Part shown: positions 1-9,060 of the stretch, one piece after another | Position numbering within the stretch: position 1 is the stretch's first letter | Layout of the letters: each line of letters opens with the position of its first letter | Assembly: GCF_024124665.1 (NCBI RefSeq) | Contig: NZ_JAMXSB010000007.1 | Location: 1-64,000, forward strand | DNA from: Pleionea sp. CnH1-48 | Lineage (GTDB): Bacteria > Pseudomonadota > Gammaproteobacteria > Enterobacterales > Kangiellaceae | Direction of reading: 5' to 3' | Length of the DNA: 64,000 nt | Translations under genes and position numbers: made by a program | Notes under the pieces: model-generated | Database searches by the model: none | The model's input: the letters and a program-made list of their open reading frames with translations, nothing else | What the model was told of the DNA's origin: nothing

Positions 1-334
1 CGTCATTCGTTTTTACGGCAGCCATAATAATCAGCACTAACCAAACAATACCTAATACAAACATGAGTATAATGCCAACAAACACAAACATAAGCAGAAC
101 ACAAACCAGCCCTGCAATCCCCATAGTAATATTAAAGTTAAGCGCTTCCATACCATGATAATTAATGTATTCAGATTGTTCGCGCTTCATTAGCCACAAA
201 ACCAAAGGGCCAACAATGCTGCCAAAGGGAATTAGTAAACCAGCAAATGCACTCAGGTGGCAAAACATTGCAAAGTCTTTTTCTTCTTTTGACAGAGCGC
301 CAACACTATCGGTTACTTGATTGTCATTATCCAT
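1..334 (-). CDS. DUF4870 (Tic20-like) membrane protein, C-terminus cut by window edge
   Basis: About 111 codons are visible from an ATG at 334 to the left edge, preceded by a strong GGGGAGG ribosome site. The N-terminus (MDNDNQVTDSVGALSKEEKD) is followed by an AMFCHLSAFAGLLIPFGSIVGP-type segment, then LVLWLMKRE, YHGMEALNFNI and two hydrophobic stretches rich in Val, Leu and Met. This order (short polar N-terminus, first helix, 'NYHGMEALNF' loop, two further helices) is the pattern of DUF4870 proteins, small inner-membrane proteins of unknown role. Only a few C-terminal residues can be missing, since the family is about 110-120 residues long. Function is unknown. Confidence 0.85.
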   Translation of the reverse strand, partial: MDNDNQVTDSVGALSKEEKDFAMFCHLSAFAGLLIPFGSIVGPLVLWLMKREQSEYINYHGMEALNFNITMGIAGLVCVLLMFVFVGIILMFVLGIVWLVLIIMAAVKTND

Positions 335-640
335 TGAGAAACCTCCCCAGTATCCTACGACCCGAAAGCTCAGTCGTACTGTTAATTGTATTATTATCCA
401 GAGGTACTATAACAAGCTAAGCGGAACAACCCAAGTAATAACCAGACTTTTACGTATTCTTGACCTTCTCCAACTCAATCGAGCTTCAACTCAACCAATC
501 GGTTTATAATGATAGCAATAGTCTTGTATTCCTTTGCTGTAACTATCCTCTTTATCAATCAAAAAAACTAATTTTGCTAGCATAACCTAAATAGCCGTTA
601 TTTAAAGAAAAGGAGAGATTCGCAACTCTATTACAACTAA

Positions 641-903
641 TCAGGGCAAGCTTGGTGGAATCAACAATTTATTCGTCGCTCTATTGTTGCAACGGTATAT
701 GAAAAACCTGTTGCAACAGGCAATGTACTAACAAACGCTGAGGTGGTTCAACTCAGAGTGGCAATGCAGAAAACTCAATCACACTACAATACTTTATATA
801 ATGGAAATGCAGACTTTGCTATGGATATTGAGTTTAAGATAACTCACTAGAAGATGGCAGTCGAGGCCACCTGGAAATCAAACGGGCAAGACCCTGGAGT
901 TGA
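641..903 (+). pseudogene. 3' remnant of a PEP/pyruvate-binding (PEP synthase/PPDK-like) protein, frameshifted
   Basis: Frame 641 reads SGQAWWNQQFIRRSIVATVY, continues through YEKPVATGNVLTNAEV and ends FAMDIEFKITH before a TAG. Moving one frame at about 840-844 restores a perfect family ending, SLEDGSRGHLEIKRARPWS followed by TGA at 901. 'DIEFK...LEIKRARPW' is the characteristic end of the PEP/pyruvate-binding domain of pyruvate phosphate dikinase-like proteins. A single-base deletion after the ATA codon explains the break. Upstream of 641 a stop interrupts the frame and no start is seen, so only the last ~85 codons survive. The stretch 335-640 holds nothing else that I can support. Confidence 0.6.
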
Positions 904-910
904 CTAAGAA

Positions 911-945
911 AAAAGCCTGCTTGTCATAAGACAAGCAGGCTTTTT
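911..945. terminator. Bidirectional intrinsic terminator
   Basis: A 14-bp stem (912-925 with 930-943) closes on loop ATAA and has A-runs on one side and T-runs on the other, so it can stop transcription from both strands. It lies between the pseudogene ending at 903 and the convergent lipoprotein gene ending at 953. Confidence 0.85.
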
Positions 946-952
946 AAAGTGA

Positions 953-1237
953 TTAATTGTTTTTCGATGGAATATTGATTTTACGCGAAATATGCTCAGC
1001 CGCTTTTCTAGCATTTTCTCTTTCTGCAGCCGCTTGCTCTTTTGTGATACAACGACGTGACTTCATACGCGTTCCCACTTTTGCGGTCTTTTCACAAACC
1101 AGCTTATCTTTATAGGATTTTTTAGCAACCTGCTGCTTCGCATCTTTAGCGTCTAATGCATCCTTGGTGCCCTGAGTCGTCGAACATCCAACCATTAAAA
1201 CACAACACATTCCAACTAATACTGATAACTTTCTCAT
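953..1237 (-). CDS. Small lipoprotein with paired-Cys motif
   Basis: A 94-residue protein with a lipoprotein signal: MRKLSVLVGMCCVLMVGC, lipobox LMVGC, with Cys18 as the lipidated residue. The mature part has a charged Lys/Ala stretch (residues 25-45), then VCEKTAKVGTRMKSRRCITK, in which two cysteines flank a G-[ST]-R segment. Similar C-x(n)-GTR/GSR-x-R-x-C elements occur in small uncharacterised gammaproteobacterial envelope proteins (from general knowledge). The start is supported by GAAGGGG upstream. It is a single-gene unit with its own terminator at 911-945. Molecular function is unknown. Confidence 0.75.
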   Translation of the reverse strand: MRKLSVLVGMCCVLMVGCSTTQGTKDALDAKDAKQQVAKKSYKDKLVCEKTAKVGTRMKSRRCITKEQAAAERENARKAAEHISRKINIPSKNN

Positions 1238-1342
1238 AATGTCCCCTTCTATCCGATTTATTATTAATTGTGCTCATAAAGCATTGCATAAAATCGGAGA
1301 TATTAGTATCCAAAAGAATGGTTACAAGAATTGATTAAAAGC

Positions 1343-2314
1343 TTAAGATTTATTGAATTTGAGTTGATGACCGACAACAAAGCCCTTCTCCAATACATCC
1401 TGACTAAACGTAAGCTCCAACCCAGCACTTTTAGCCATATTGATAAACTCTTCTCGCTGCATACGTGTCAGTGTTGAGTCCACCATATTCTGTAATCTTT
1501 GCGCATTATGCTCTAGCTGCTGTTGAGTCTTTTTTATGAATACTTCTTTATCTTTGGCGGATTCCTGCTTCTTGTCTTTCATAATGGCATTAACCAGCTC
1601 AAAGCAGTTGTAGATGATGTTCGCATTTTGATAAGCGCCAGCCAGCTCCTGTAACTGAGCCAGAATCTCGTTCACATCATTTCGATACTTATCAGCTTTC
1701 TTCGACTGCTTTAGTTTTTCTACGTCTTCAGGCCTTGTTAAATCACCCATTTCTCGAACAAGCTTCTTGAGAGCAACAAAAAACTTTAAACTCATTATTT
1801 TTTCAAACTGAACCAGCTCATCTTGCGCAATGTTATAAACAATCGATGAGTCGGTATGAATGAAAAAAGCGGCCTCACCATCCTGCTTAAGTAAATTAGC
1901 AACAAGAGGCAACGTCTCACTCCAATCGGTATATTCAATACCATACTGACTGGTAACTAAGGAGTATTGCTTTTCAGAAACAAACTTTTCTACTTTTGTT
2001 TCTGAATAAAAGTTGAAAATACCCTGGTGACTTTCTTTTAACTCCTGAATTGTTGACTCTGATACTTTTGCCGCTTCGATACCATTCAGCTCCAAACTTT
2101 TCTCATTTGTCTGGCAAAACTCAATAGCGAGCTTTAATATCGATCCATTGCCACTGCATAAGTCAAGCAGCCTGGCGTTATCATCCAGCTTAACAAAACT
2201 ATCATTCCACATTTGTTTGATACTGCCATCATAGCCGTCATCAAAAGTCGTATTAAGGGAGGATAGGTTGCCTTCGGACCAAAAGTCACTCCAGGCAGAA
2301 TCAAAGTTCGTCAT
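1343..2314 (-). CDS. Class I SAM-dependent methyltransferase
   Basis: About 323 residues. Motif I for S-adenosylmethionine binding is clear: LLDLCSGNGSILKLAIEFC near residue 50, followed by the acidic strand-2 position in LELNGIEAAKV and a VTSQYGIEYTDW segment resembling motif IV. The C-terminal half (about residues 180-290) is helical and charged (KKQESAKDKEVFIKKTQQQL) and may form a coiled coil. Upstream in-frame sequence offers a TTG at 2335, but the ATG at 2314 (MTNFDSAWSDFW) is preferred. It lies downstream of, and on the same strand as, the oxygenase-like gene at 2490-3140 and the TonB receptor. The substrate cannot be deduced. Confidence 0.75.
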   Translation of the reverse strand: MTNFDSAWSDFWSEGNLSSLNTTFDDGYDGSIKQMWNDSFVKLDDNARLLDLCSGNGSILKLAIEFCQTNEKSLELNGIEAAKVSESTIQELKESHQGIFNFYSETKVEKFVSEKQYSLVTSQYGIEYTDWSETLPLVANLLKQDGEAAFFIHTDSSIVYNIAQDELVQFEKIMSLKFFVALKKLVREMGDLTRPEDVEKLKQSKKADKYRNDVNEILAQLQELAGAYQNANIIYNCFELVNAIMKDKKQESAKDKEVFIKKTQQQLEHNAQRLQNMVDSTLTRMQREEFINMAKSAGLELTFSQDVLEKGFVVGHQLKFNKS

Positions 2315-2370
2315 AACAAAATTCCAAGAATCCAAACAAATTACTTAATTTCAAAAAGAACACTATAACC

Positions 2371-2486
2371 AAAACATTTCAAGTTGCAGGTAGGCGCCAG
2401 CAAGCAAATCCCCTGAGCTTAGATACACTAAGTGATTAGGGTGAGTGCGCGCAGCCAATACTGCTGTATCTTGAAAGGCGACGGAT
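2371..2486. repeat. Dispersed intergenic repeat, copy 1
   Basis: About 115 bp beginning TTCAAGTTGCAGGTAGGCGCC and ending CTTGAAAGGCGACGGATAT, with an imperfect terminal inversion (TTCAAG / CTTGAA) and internal blocks AGCAAGCAAATCCCC and GTGCGCGCAGCCA. A diverged copy with the same blocks in the same order lies at 16257-16370. Both abut the stop codon of a minus-strand gene. This looks like the family of palindromic intergenic repeats seen in marine gammaproteobacteria; that assignment is from memory. Confidence 0.6.
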
Positions 2487-2489
2487 ATA

Positions 2490-3140
2490 TCAAGAGCGCC
2501 AACGAGACCATGAGTTAAAAGCAACGACGATACGTTCTTCCTTACCCATGTGAGCAAATACTTCATGTCTCAGATAAGATGGAAAGATCACAAGCTGACC
2601 ATTTTTATGCCCGTACTCCACACCACCTAAACCGAATTTTCCCTGTAGGTTTTCATTGGATGGGTCCTGATACATATCGGCCCCCATGCGCGGATCATGA
2701 AATCGAACTTTACCGCTGAATGCCTCAGTGTCAGCATCAGTTCCTGTCTTTATGCAATAAATGCCGGACCAGGATGCCATAGGATGATTATGATTTCCCT
2801 GAAAACCTCCTGTTTTAGTCACATGAAACCAGGAGTGATAAAAAAACTCTATCTTGTTTAACTGCTCAGCAGAATAGCCATTATATTGTACTACGACAGA
2901 AGCGAGGGCCTTGTGACAAAATTGAAATAACTGCTGCACACTCGGTTCATTCCAATAAAACAGATCAAACTTACTTTCAAATACGCCGTTATTTTGTGTA
3001 CTTCGCATTGTTTCGTTTTTGTAACGACTTTCATCGTTACTGCATTCAATAAAAAGCTTGGCAAGCTTAGGGTTTAGCTGTTCTGCCTGCTCCCATCGAA
3101 AAGTCGTCAAAGGCACAGAAAAGTGGTCAAGGGTTTTCAT
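2490..3140 (-). CDS. Putative 2OG-Fe(II) oxygenase (TIGR02466-like)
   Basis: A 216-residue protein. The core reads FFYHSWFHVTKTGGFQGNHN, then HPMASWSGIYCI, and later VRFHDPRMGAD, LVIFPSYLRHEV and ERIVVAFNSW. This is the TIGR02466/2OG-FeII_Oxy_5 pattern: a double-stranded beta-helix with an N-terminal His cluster (HNHP) and a distal His in 'FPSYLRHEV', followed by RIVVAFN where an Arg would bind 2-oxoglutarate. Metal ligands are inferred, not proven. It sits 78 bp after the TonB receptor on the same strand, with a terminator between. Such oxygenases often accompany outer-membrane receptors in marine gammaproteobacteria (general knowledge); the substrate is unknown. Confidence 0.7.
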   Translation of the reverse strand: MKTLDHFSVPLTTFRWEQAEQLNPKLAKLFIECSNDESRYKNETMRSTQNNGVFESKFDLFYWNEPSVQQLFQFCHKALASVVVQYNGYSAEQLNKIEFFYHSWFHVTKTGGFQGNHNHPMASWSGIYCIKTGTDADTEAFSGKVRFHDPRMGADMYQDPSNENLQGKFGLGGVEYGHKNGQLVIFPSYLRHEVFAHMGKEERIVVAFNSWSRWRS

Positions 3141-3172
3141 ATATAAACCTACTACTGACAGTCTATTAAATG

Positions 3173-3202
3173 AAAAAAAAGGCCCCTTGCGGAGCCTTTT
3201 TT
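3173..3202 (-). terminator. Intrinsic terminator after TonB receptor
   Basis: On the minus strand GGCTCC-GCAA-GGGGCC is followed by eight T residues. It stands 16 bp after the receptor stop and upstream of the oxygenase start. Confidence 0.75.
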
Positions 3203-3218
3203 AACCTAACTCAAAAAC

Positions 3219-6128
3219 TTAGAAGTTTTGAGTGTATCGAACGTAAGGAACACGTCCGAAGATGTCATGTACTTCTGAGTCATAGAAAGGATGACCAAAA
3301 GTAGCACTCTGTGGAGGTTCTTCGTTAGTCAGGTTAGTCGCACCAACTGCGATTTGACCGTCCCAAGGAGTGTTATAAGTGAACTGGATGTCAAATGTTC
3401 TCCAGCTATCCAGAGTGTTAGTGCCGTCTTGAGCTTCATCAATGTAACGCATGAATAAGCTAGCACCCATATCACCTAGACTCCACTGAGCACCTAGAGT
3501 GTAACGGAAATCAGGTCGAGCACCGTTTGCAGCAGTAACCTGACCTTCAAGGTTCTCAAAACCGTCACCTGGAGCAACTTCTTGCTCAAAGTTAAGAACT
3601 TTAGTGAACTGACCTGAGAACTTGTAAGCACCAAACTCAGTAGACATGTTATAAGCAACGTCGAAGTCGAAACCGTTAGTCATTACACCAGACAAGTTTT
3701 GCTGGTTAGTACGAGTAACCGTTTGAGCCCCTGAGCCGTCACGAACAACTGTGTGAGACTGACCTAACTGCTCACGGTTAAACATACGCTGTGCAGTAAG
3801 AGTCGCAACCTGGTTTGTGAACTCAATGTCGTAGTAATCGAAAGACAAGCTTAAGTCTTCCATTGGCTGCCATACAACACCAAAACTCATAGACTCAGAT
3901 TCTTCTGCATCTAGATCTGGGTTACCACCACTAAATGTTTGGTACTGAGTAGTACGACAAATCAAAGTGTCTGGAGTACCATCGTCGTCACCATCAAAAA
4001 ACTCATCAGGCTGCCCATCACCAGTAGTATCTCTTCCGCCAGCAAGGAGCTCACCATTTGAATCAACAACTTGAGCAGCAATACAACGAGAACTATCAAC
4101 TGCATCGTCAAAGCTTTGAGATTGGCTACCATATAACTCAGTCATATCAGGGGCACGGAAACCTTCACCGTAGCTAGCACGAATCAACAGGCCATCAGCA
4201 GGACGATAAGCTGCACCAATTTTTGGGTTAACCGTTGTACCGAAATCTTCGTACTTATCCCAACGTAAAGCGGCAGATAGTTCTAGTACGTCGGTAACAG
4301 GGATGATAGCTTCTGAGAATAGAGAGAAACGCTCACGGAAACCAACAACATTATCACCACCAGAAGTACCGAATACGTTACCAGAGTTAGACTGAGGGTC
4401 ATTAACCTGCTCAAATACAACATCTTCGTACTCGAAACCAACTAACGCAGCGATTGTACCCGCGTCTGTGTCAGCAATATCAAAAGTGATGTTACCGTCA
4501 GCACCGTGACTTTTAACTTCACTACGGAATACCGTCATGTGACCGAAAGACTGAGCGACACTCGCATCAGTAACACCATTCACGCCAAAGATATCAAAAG
4601 AGCCATCATCGATAGCGTTTTGTAATAGAGTAGAGAAACCGTAACCAGAACCTAAGTCCAAGTTAACAGCGCGATTGTAAGTCATCGCTAACTCCCAATC
4701 GAAACTATCAGTGGTACCCTGAACACCAATAACCTGAGAGATATTATCATCAGTTACGTTAGAGTCACGAGTTCCACCAGGAACATTACGATAGCCGATA
4801 TCAAGACTGAAACCGCCAGGATTCGCAGGGGCATAATTAACGCTTACCCCATCAATAGGACCAAATATCCATAGACCATCATCGTTCTGACTGTATCCAT
4901 ATGCAGGACCATTGACATTAGGATTATTGAGCAGAGGATTATTTGGGTTATTCGCTGCCATAGTAGGTAAGAAAGGAGTACCGCCAACACGAGGAGCAGG
5001 TGCGTAGCGACCAAAACTCTTTACGCGAGAAACGATAGTACGGTTGAATAAAGAAATATCTTCATTGATTTCATAGTCACCATCAATGAATACGGAGTCG
5101 CGTTTTACAGCAGCTGAGTGAGCAGAAGTCGCAGCATAGTTAAACAAACACGCCTCGCCACCAAAGAATCCAGACTGACCAACAAACGAATTGGGGTATT
5201 CAGCCGAAGAACCTAAAGTCGCAGGACACCGTGAGTCAGCAAATGATAAGGTAATATCATGATAAGCAGGTGTTCCAGTGTTGACATCAGTTAAGTTACC
5301 ATTAGCATCCAAATATTGGAAATTACCAGTCTCAGGGTCTCTAACCTGCACCAAACCACCATTCGCATCTAAAGCATTAGAAGACGCTCTGTAAGTGCCA
5401 GGGAAACCAAATGAGCTGAAACCGTTAGCAGTGAAAGTACGGTCAGTGTTGAACAACATTTCACGATCATAGTGTTCCCAACTGAACGTTAAGCTACCTT
5501 TGTCTGAAGCAACACCCATAGTGAAAGACATAGTGTCTTCGTCAGCACCAGACTCAGTAGGACGGTTAGCACCAGCAATTAACTGAACGCCGTCGAAGTC
5601 TTTACGCAAGATGATGTTGATTACACCCGCAATTGCGTCAGAACCGTATACCGCAGAAGCACCGTCACGTAATACTTCAACACGCTCTACAGCAGCAAAT
5701 GGGATTAAGTTAAGGTTTTGAGAAGAACCACCGAAAGATGGAGAACCAGAAATACGGCGGCCATCTAATAATACTAGGGTACGGTTAGCACCTAAACCAC
5801 GAAGGCTCACAAGTGCGTTACCAGTAGCACCGTTACCGCTACCAGAACGGTCACGATACGAACCGAAGCTGTTGAACGTCATTTGACGTAAAGCATCAGC
5901 GATAGAAGTGTCACCAGAAATGTCTAGGTCTTCACGAGAGATAACGGTGATAGGTGATGCAGTTTCTACGTCAGTACGCTTGATACGAGAACCGGTGATT
6001 TGAACTTTGTTTTCTTCCGCACCGTCTTCGCTTTCTGCGAAAACAGCAGGCATTGCTACAGTAGCTGCACCTGCGATCAACGCGTAGCGCACAGCTTTAG
6101 CAACTGGATTGCTATTAAGAGTACTCAA
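3219..6128 (-). CDS. TonB-dependent outer-membrane receptor
   Basis: 969 residues. A signal sequence (VRYALIAGAATVAMPAVFA, cleavage near residue 31) is followed by a TonB-box-like segment VQITGSRIKR. The plug domain runs from about 45 to 170, with DALRQM, SLRGLGANRTLVLLDGRR, VERVEVLRDGASAVYGSDAI and AGVINIILRKDF. The remainder is a large 22-strand barrel ending in an aromatic residue (YVRYTQNF). Extracellular loops are long. One, near residues 697-718, carries a repeated Asp-rich DxDxD pattern (DTTGDGQPDEFFDGDDDGTPD is split across it) like thrombospondin type-3 calcium sites. Energy-driven uptake is expected, but the substrate is not evident. An oxygenase-like gene and a methyltransferase gene follow downstream. 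Confidence 0.95.
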   Translation of the reverse strand: MSTLNSNPVAKAVRYALIAGAATVAMPAVFAESEDGAEENKVQITGSRIKRTDVETASPITVISREDLDISGDTSIADALRQMTFNSFGSYRDRSGSGNGATGNALVSLRGLGANRTLVLLDGRRISGSPSFGGSSQNLNLIPFAAVERVEVLRDGASAVYGSDAIAGVINIILRKDFDGVQLIAGANRPTESGADEDTMSFTMGVASDKGSLTFSWEHYDREMLFNTDRTFTANGFSSFGFPGTYRASSNALDANGGLVQVRDPETGNFQYLDANGNLTDVNTGTPAYHDITLSFADSRCPATLGSSAEYPNSFVGQSGFFGGEACLFNYAATSAHSAAVKRDSVFIDGDYEINEDISLFNRTIVSRVKSFGRYAPAPRVGGTPFLPTMAANNPNNPLLNNPNVNGPAYGYSQNDDGLWIFGPIDGVSVNYAPANPGGFSLDIGYRNVPGGTRDSNVTDDNISQVIGVQGTTDSFDWELAMTYNRAVNLDLGSGYGFSTLLQNAIDDGSFDIFGVNGVTDASVAQSFGHMTVFRSEVKSHGADGNITFDIADTDAGTIAALVGFEYEDVVFEQVNDPQSNSGNVFGTSGGDNVVGFRERFSLFSEAIIPVTDVLELSAALRWDKYEDFGTTVNPKIGAAYRPADGLLIRASYGEGFRAPDMTELYGSQSQSFDDAVDSSRCIAAQVVDSNGELLAGGRDTTGDGQPDEFFDGDDDGTPDTLICRTTQYQTFSGGNPDLDAEESESMSFGVVWQPMEDLSLSFDYYDIEFTNQVATLTAQRMFNREQLGQSHTVVRDGSGAQTVTRTNQQNLSGVMTNGFDFDVAYNMSTEFGAYKFSGQFTKVLNFEQEVAPGDGFENLEGQVTAANGARPDFRYTLGAQWSLGDMGASLFMRYIDEAQDGTNTLDSWRTFDIQFTYNTPWDGQIAVGATNLTNEEPPQSATFGHPFYDSEVHDIFGRVPYVRYTQNF

Positions 6129-6344
6129 TTTCTTTCTCCCTGGTTATTACGTTTATTCTTCTCTCAGGCTTCTGTGTTATGCTCACAAATTGACCTGGAA
6201 AAGCATTATTGGCCTTTGGCCTTTTATAAATCAGTCACGATACTAACCATTTTCTATTTCAAAGGTCAACGCTTTTTTTAACATCCAGAAACAATTATTA
6301 ATAAACTTTAAAAAACTTATAAATAGCTTTAAAACACCGAATTT

Positions 6345-7883
6345 TTATTGAATTTTGAGCCCGCGAGCCAAAGGAAAATACAACAATAAAACAAACGTAA
6401 TAAAAGCAACTAGTAGCAAAGAAAAACCGTATTTTGAGTACAAAGTTTGTGCAAACGTAAAATTAACCTCTGCGCTCAAAACACCTTGCTTAAATGCCTC
6501 AATTCGATGAACAATCGTTCCTTGATGATCAACAACAACGGTAATCCCCGTATTGGTTGAACGTAATAAAGGAATTCCGTTTTCCAGCGCTCGCATCTGA
6601 GCTATCTGAAGATGCTGATGAGGCCCCCATGAACGACCAAACCAAGCATCATTACTGATGGTCACAATGATTGGAAATAGTTGATTATTAAGATCTTTTG
6701 AAAAACCCTGCAATAAGCCGGAATACGCAATCTCATAACAAATAGCAGGCAGTACAGCCCAATTATTAATCTGGATCGCTTTTTGCTCTGTTGAACCGGG
6801 AGTAAATGACGACATGGGCATATCAAGAAACTCAATAATACCTCTTAACCACTGCTCTAAAGGCACAAACTCACCAAAGGGAACAAGATGTTGCTTATCA
6901 TAGCGTGCTTCCTGGTGGCCCAATGCCAGCATTGAGGCGTATATTTTTTTCGATTCAAGATCGACGACAGGAATACCCAGAAGTAAATTTGACTGATGCT
7001 GCTCAGCAGCTTGATCCCAACGTTCAAGCCAAGCCTCTACTCGATGCTTTACCGCTGGAATGGCGGCTTCAGGCCATACAATTAAATCACTCTGCCAGTA
7101 AGGCTGAGTCATAGAATCATAACGCTGAATGAAGCGCATCAAGTTCTCACGTTTCCACTTCTCTTGCTGTGGAATGTTGGGCTGCACCAAAGCAATTGAT
7201 GCTGTTTTACTAGCGCTCAGTCCAGTATGACCATAATGATCAGCGCCACCAGCAATAACTAATCCACCCACCATCAAACTTATCGCTATCACCATATGCC
7301 TTTTGAGCGGGTGCAGTATTAACCAGGCAACCATAACGGACTGAAAAACGATCACGAAAGAAAGACCATAAACTCCTAATATTTTTGCCCAACCATCCCA
7401 CCAGGTGCCAACAAATCCATATCCCGCAAAAAGCCACGGAAATCCAGTAAGAAATGACGCCTGAAACCAATCAAATACAATCCAGATGACAGCGAATGAC
7501 AGCACCCCATTCACTTGACCAAAGCGATGGCTAATACGCGCACTTAACCAACCAACCGCTCCTTTAAACAGCCCTAAAAAAAAGACAAATAGGAAGGTTA
7601 ACAAAATACTCAAAGTCAAAGGCGCGTGGCCAAACTCATGAATACTGACATGCACCCAGCTGACGCCTGCGCCAAAAAAACCCACACCATAGCAATAAGC
7701 AAGCCAAAAGCTTTCTTTTGGCGATTTGTTAAATAACAAAAGATACAGAGTGATGATTGAGAAAAAAATGGCAGGCCAGAAGTTAACAGGAGCCAAACCC
7801 AGCACATATATTGCGCCACTCATAAAAGCTACAACAAGCTGAATACCAAACGGTTTAGCAGCTATCGTCTGTTGGATAGACAT
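6345..7883 (-). CDS. lnt: Apolipoprotein N-acyltransferase
   Basis: 512 residues, the usual Lnt length. Six N-terminal membrane segments (to about residue 215) precede a periplasmic nitrilase-like domain carrying the catalytic triad: Glu in IVWPEAAIPA, Lys in the YDKQHLVPFGEFVPL segment, and Cys in AVLPAICYEIAYSG. A last membrane helix lies near residues 485-505. It transfers the third acyl chain to the N-terminal Cys of lipoproteins at the inner membrane. It is the last gene of the miaB-phoH-ybeY-corC-lnt cluster but is separated from corC by a terminator-like hairpin, so it may be partly uncoupled. It is followed by 216 bp without a gene that must hold the receptor promoter. Confidence 0.97.
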   Translation of the reverse strand: MSIQQTIAAKPFGIQLVVAFMSGAIYVLGLAPVNFWPAIFFSIITLYLLLFNKSPKESFWLAYCYGVGFFGAGVSWVHVSIHEFGHAPLTLSILLTFLFVFFLGLFKGAVGWLSARISHRFGQVNGVLSFAVIWIVFDWFQASFLTGFPWLFAGYGFVGTWWDGWAKILGVYGLSFVIVFQSVMVAWLILHPLKRHMVIAISLMVGGLVIAGGADHYGHTGLSASKTASIALVQPNIPQQEKWKRENLMRFIQRYDSMTQPYWQSDLIVWPEAAIPAVKHRVEAWLERWDQAAEQHQSNLLLGIPVVDLESKKIYASMLALGHQEARYDKQHLVPFGEFVPLEQWLRGIIEFLDMPMSSFTPGSTEQKAIQINNWAVLPAICYEIAYSGLLQGFSKDLNNQLFPIIVTISNDAWFGRSWGPHQHLQIAQMRALENGIPLLRSTNTGITVVVDHQGTIVHRIEAFKQGVLSAEVNFTFAQTLYSKYGFSLLLVAFITFVLLLYFPLARGLKIQ

Positions 7884-7948
7884 AGAATAATAATTACCTT
7901 TGTTATTTTTACTTTTGTTCGCGGGTTTTATAACTCACAAATAGGCAT

Positions 7949-7984
7949 AAAAAAACCGACTCTAACATTTCTGCGAATCGGCTT
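7949..7984 (-). terminator. Terminator-like hairpin between corC and lnt
   Basis: The minus strand shows CCGATTC-N-GAGTCGG with one G-T pair, then seven T residues, 30 bp after the corC stop. It would reduce readthrough into lnt. Confidence 0.6.
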
Positions 7985-8012
7985 TATGATAACAAACTAA
8001 AGAGACTAACAA

Positions 8013-8894
8013 TTATTGATTAGCAACCTGCTCTAACTCAGGCGTGCGATTTAATAAGTTAAGTTTGAGTAGTTTAACTCGACGAGTATCCGCTGCAGTC
8101 ACGGTAAACTTGTAGTGCTCTAGCTCAACAACTTCTCCGCGCGCAGGCATGTGCCCTAAAGCTTGCATAATGAGCCCACCGATGGTGTCAAACTCTTCGT
8201 CACTCAACTGAGCATTAAAGTATTCATTAAACTCATCGATAGGCGTTTGTGCTTTCAGCATAAACTCCGTTTCGCTGTGCTTTTTAATCAGATCGTCTTC
8301 ATCGTCAATATCAAATTCGTCTTCAATTTCACCAACGATCTGTTCAAGCACGTCTTCGATGGTAACTAGACCAGCGACGCCACCATATTCATCCACAACA
8401 ATCGCCATGTGGTTTCGATTCACTCGAAACTCTTTTAACAACACGTCAAGGCGCTTACTCTCGGGCACAATGACTGACGGTCGAAGAATATCTTTTAAAT
8501 CAAAACGCGATTGAAAGTCTTTTGACTCGACCTTCTCCAAAAGTACTGGTAGTAAGTCTTTAGCTAACAAAACCCCTTCCACATCATCGCGATTATCGCC
8601 GATAACAGGGAAGCGTGAGTGAGCCGACTCTATCACCGTCTTTAAAATATCTAAAAGCGGCATTTGTTGTTCAATAACAACCATTTGCGAGCGCGGCAAC
8701 ATAATATCTCGAACTTGCATTTCGGATACTTGCAGCACGCCTTCTAGCATGGTGAGAACTTCACTATTAATGAGAGAGTTTTGCTCTGCGGTTTTGAGAA
8801 TTTCCAGAATATCGGCTCTATCCTTGGGTTCAGCCTGAAATAATAGTCCCAATCTTTCTAACCAGGTCCTCGAGGGAGGTTTTTCGTCGTTCAT
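8013..8894 (-). CDS. corC: CorC/HlyC-family CBS-domain protein (Mg/Co efflux-associated)
   Basis: 293 residues without membrane segments, as in CorC/YbeX. Two CBS domains (about residues 65-190) include MLPRSQMVVIE, SRFPVIGDNRDDVEGVLLAK and MAIVVDEYGGVAGLVTIEDV. The hallmark EQIVGEIEDEFD linker follows, then a C-terminal CorC_HlyC domain (EFNEYFNAQL to VELEHYKF). In other bacteria the protein is linked to magnesium/cobalt efflux. The position between lnt and ybeY is the conserved one. Confidence 0.95.
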   Translation of the reverse strand: MNDEKPPSRTWLERLGLLFQAEPKDRADILEILKTAEQNSLINSEVLTMLEGVLQVSEMQVRDIMLPRSQMVVIEQQMPLLDILKTVIESAHSRFPVIGDNRDDVEGVLLAKDLLPVLLEKVESKDFQSRFDLKDILRPSVIVPESKRLDVLLKEFRVNRNHMAIVVDEYGGVAGLVTIEDVLEQIVGEIEDEFDIDDEDDLIKKHSETEFMLKAQTPIDEFNEYFNAQLSDEEFDTIGGLIMQALGHMPARGEVVELEHYKFTVTAADTRRVKLLKLNLLNRTPELEQVANQ

Positions 8895-9060
8895 CAGATT
8901 TTCTATGGCCTCTAAAATTAATGAGTCAAAGTCAGTGTAACAAACCAGTTTTTATTTGGCTATTACGAATGATTAGTATTCATTGCTGCTAAGTCAGACA
9001 TGTGCTTTACACTATTACTCAAGGGTAAATAGCTAACAACAATTGTGCCAAAAGCTCATA

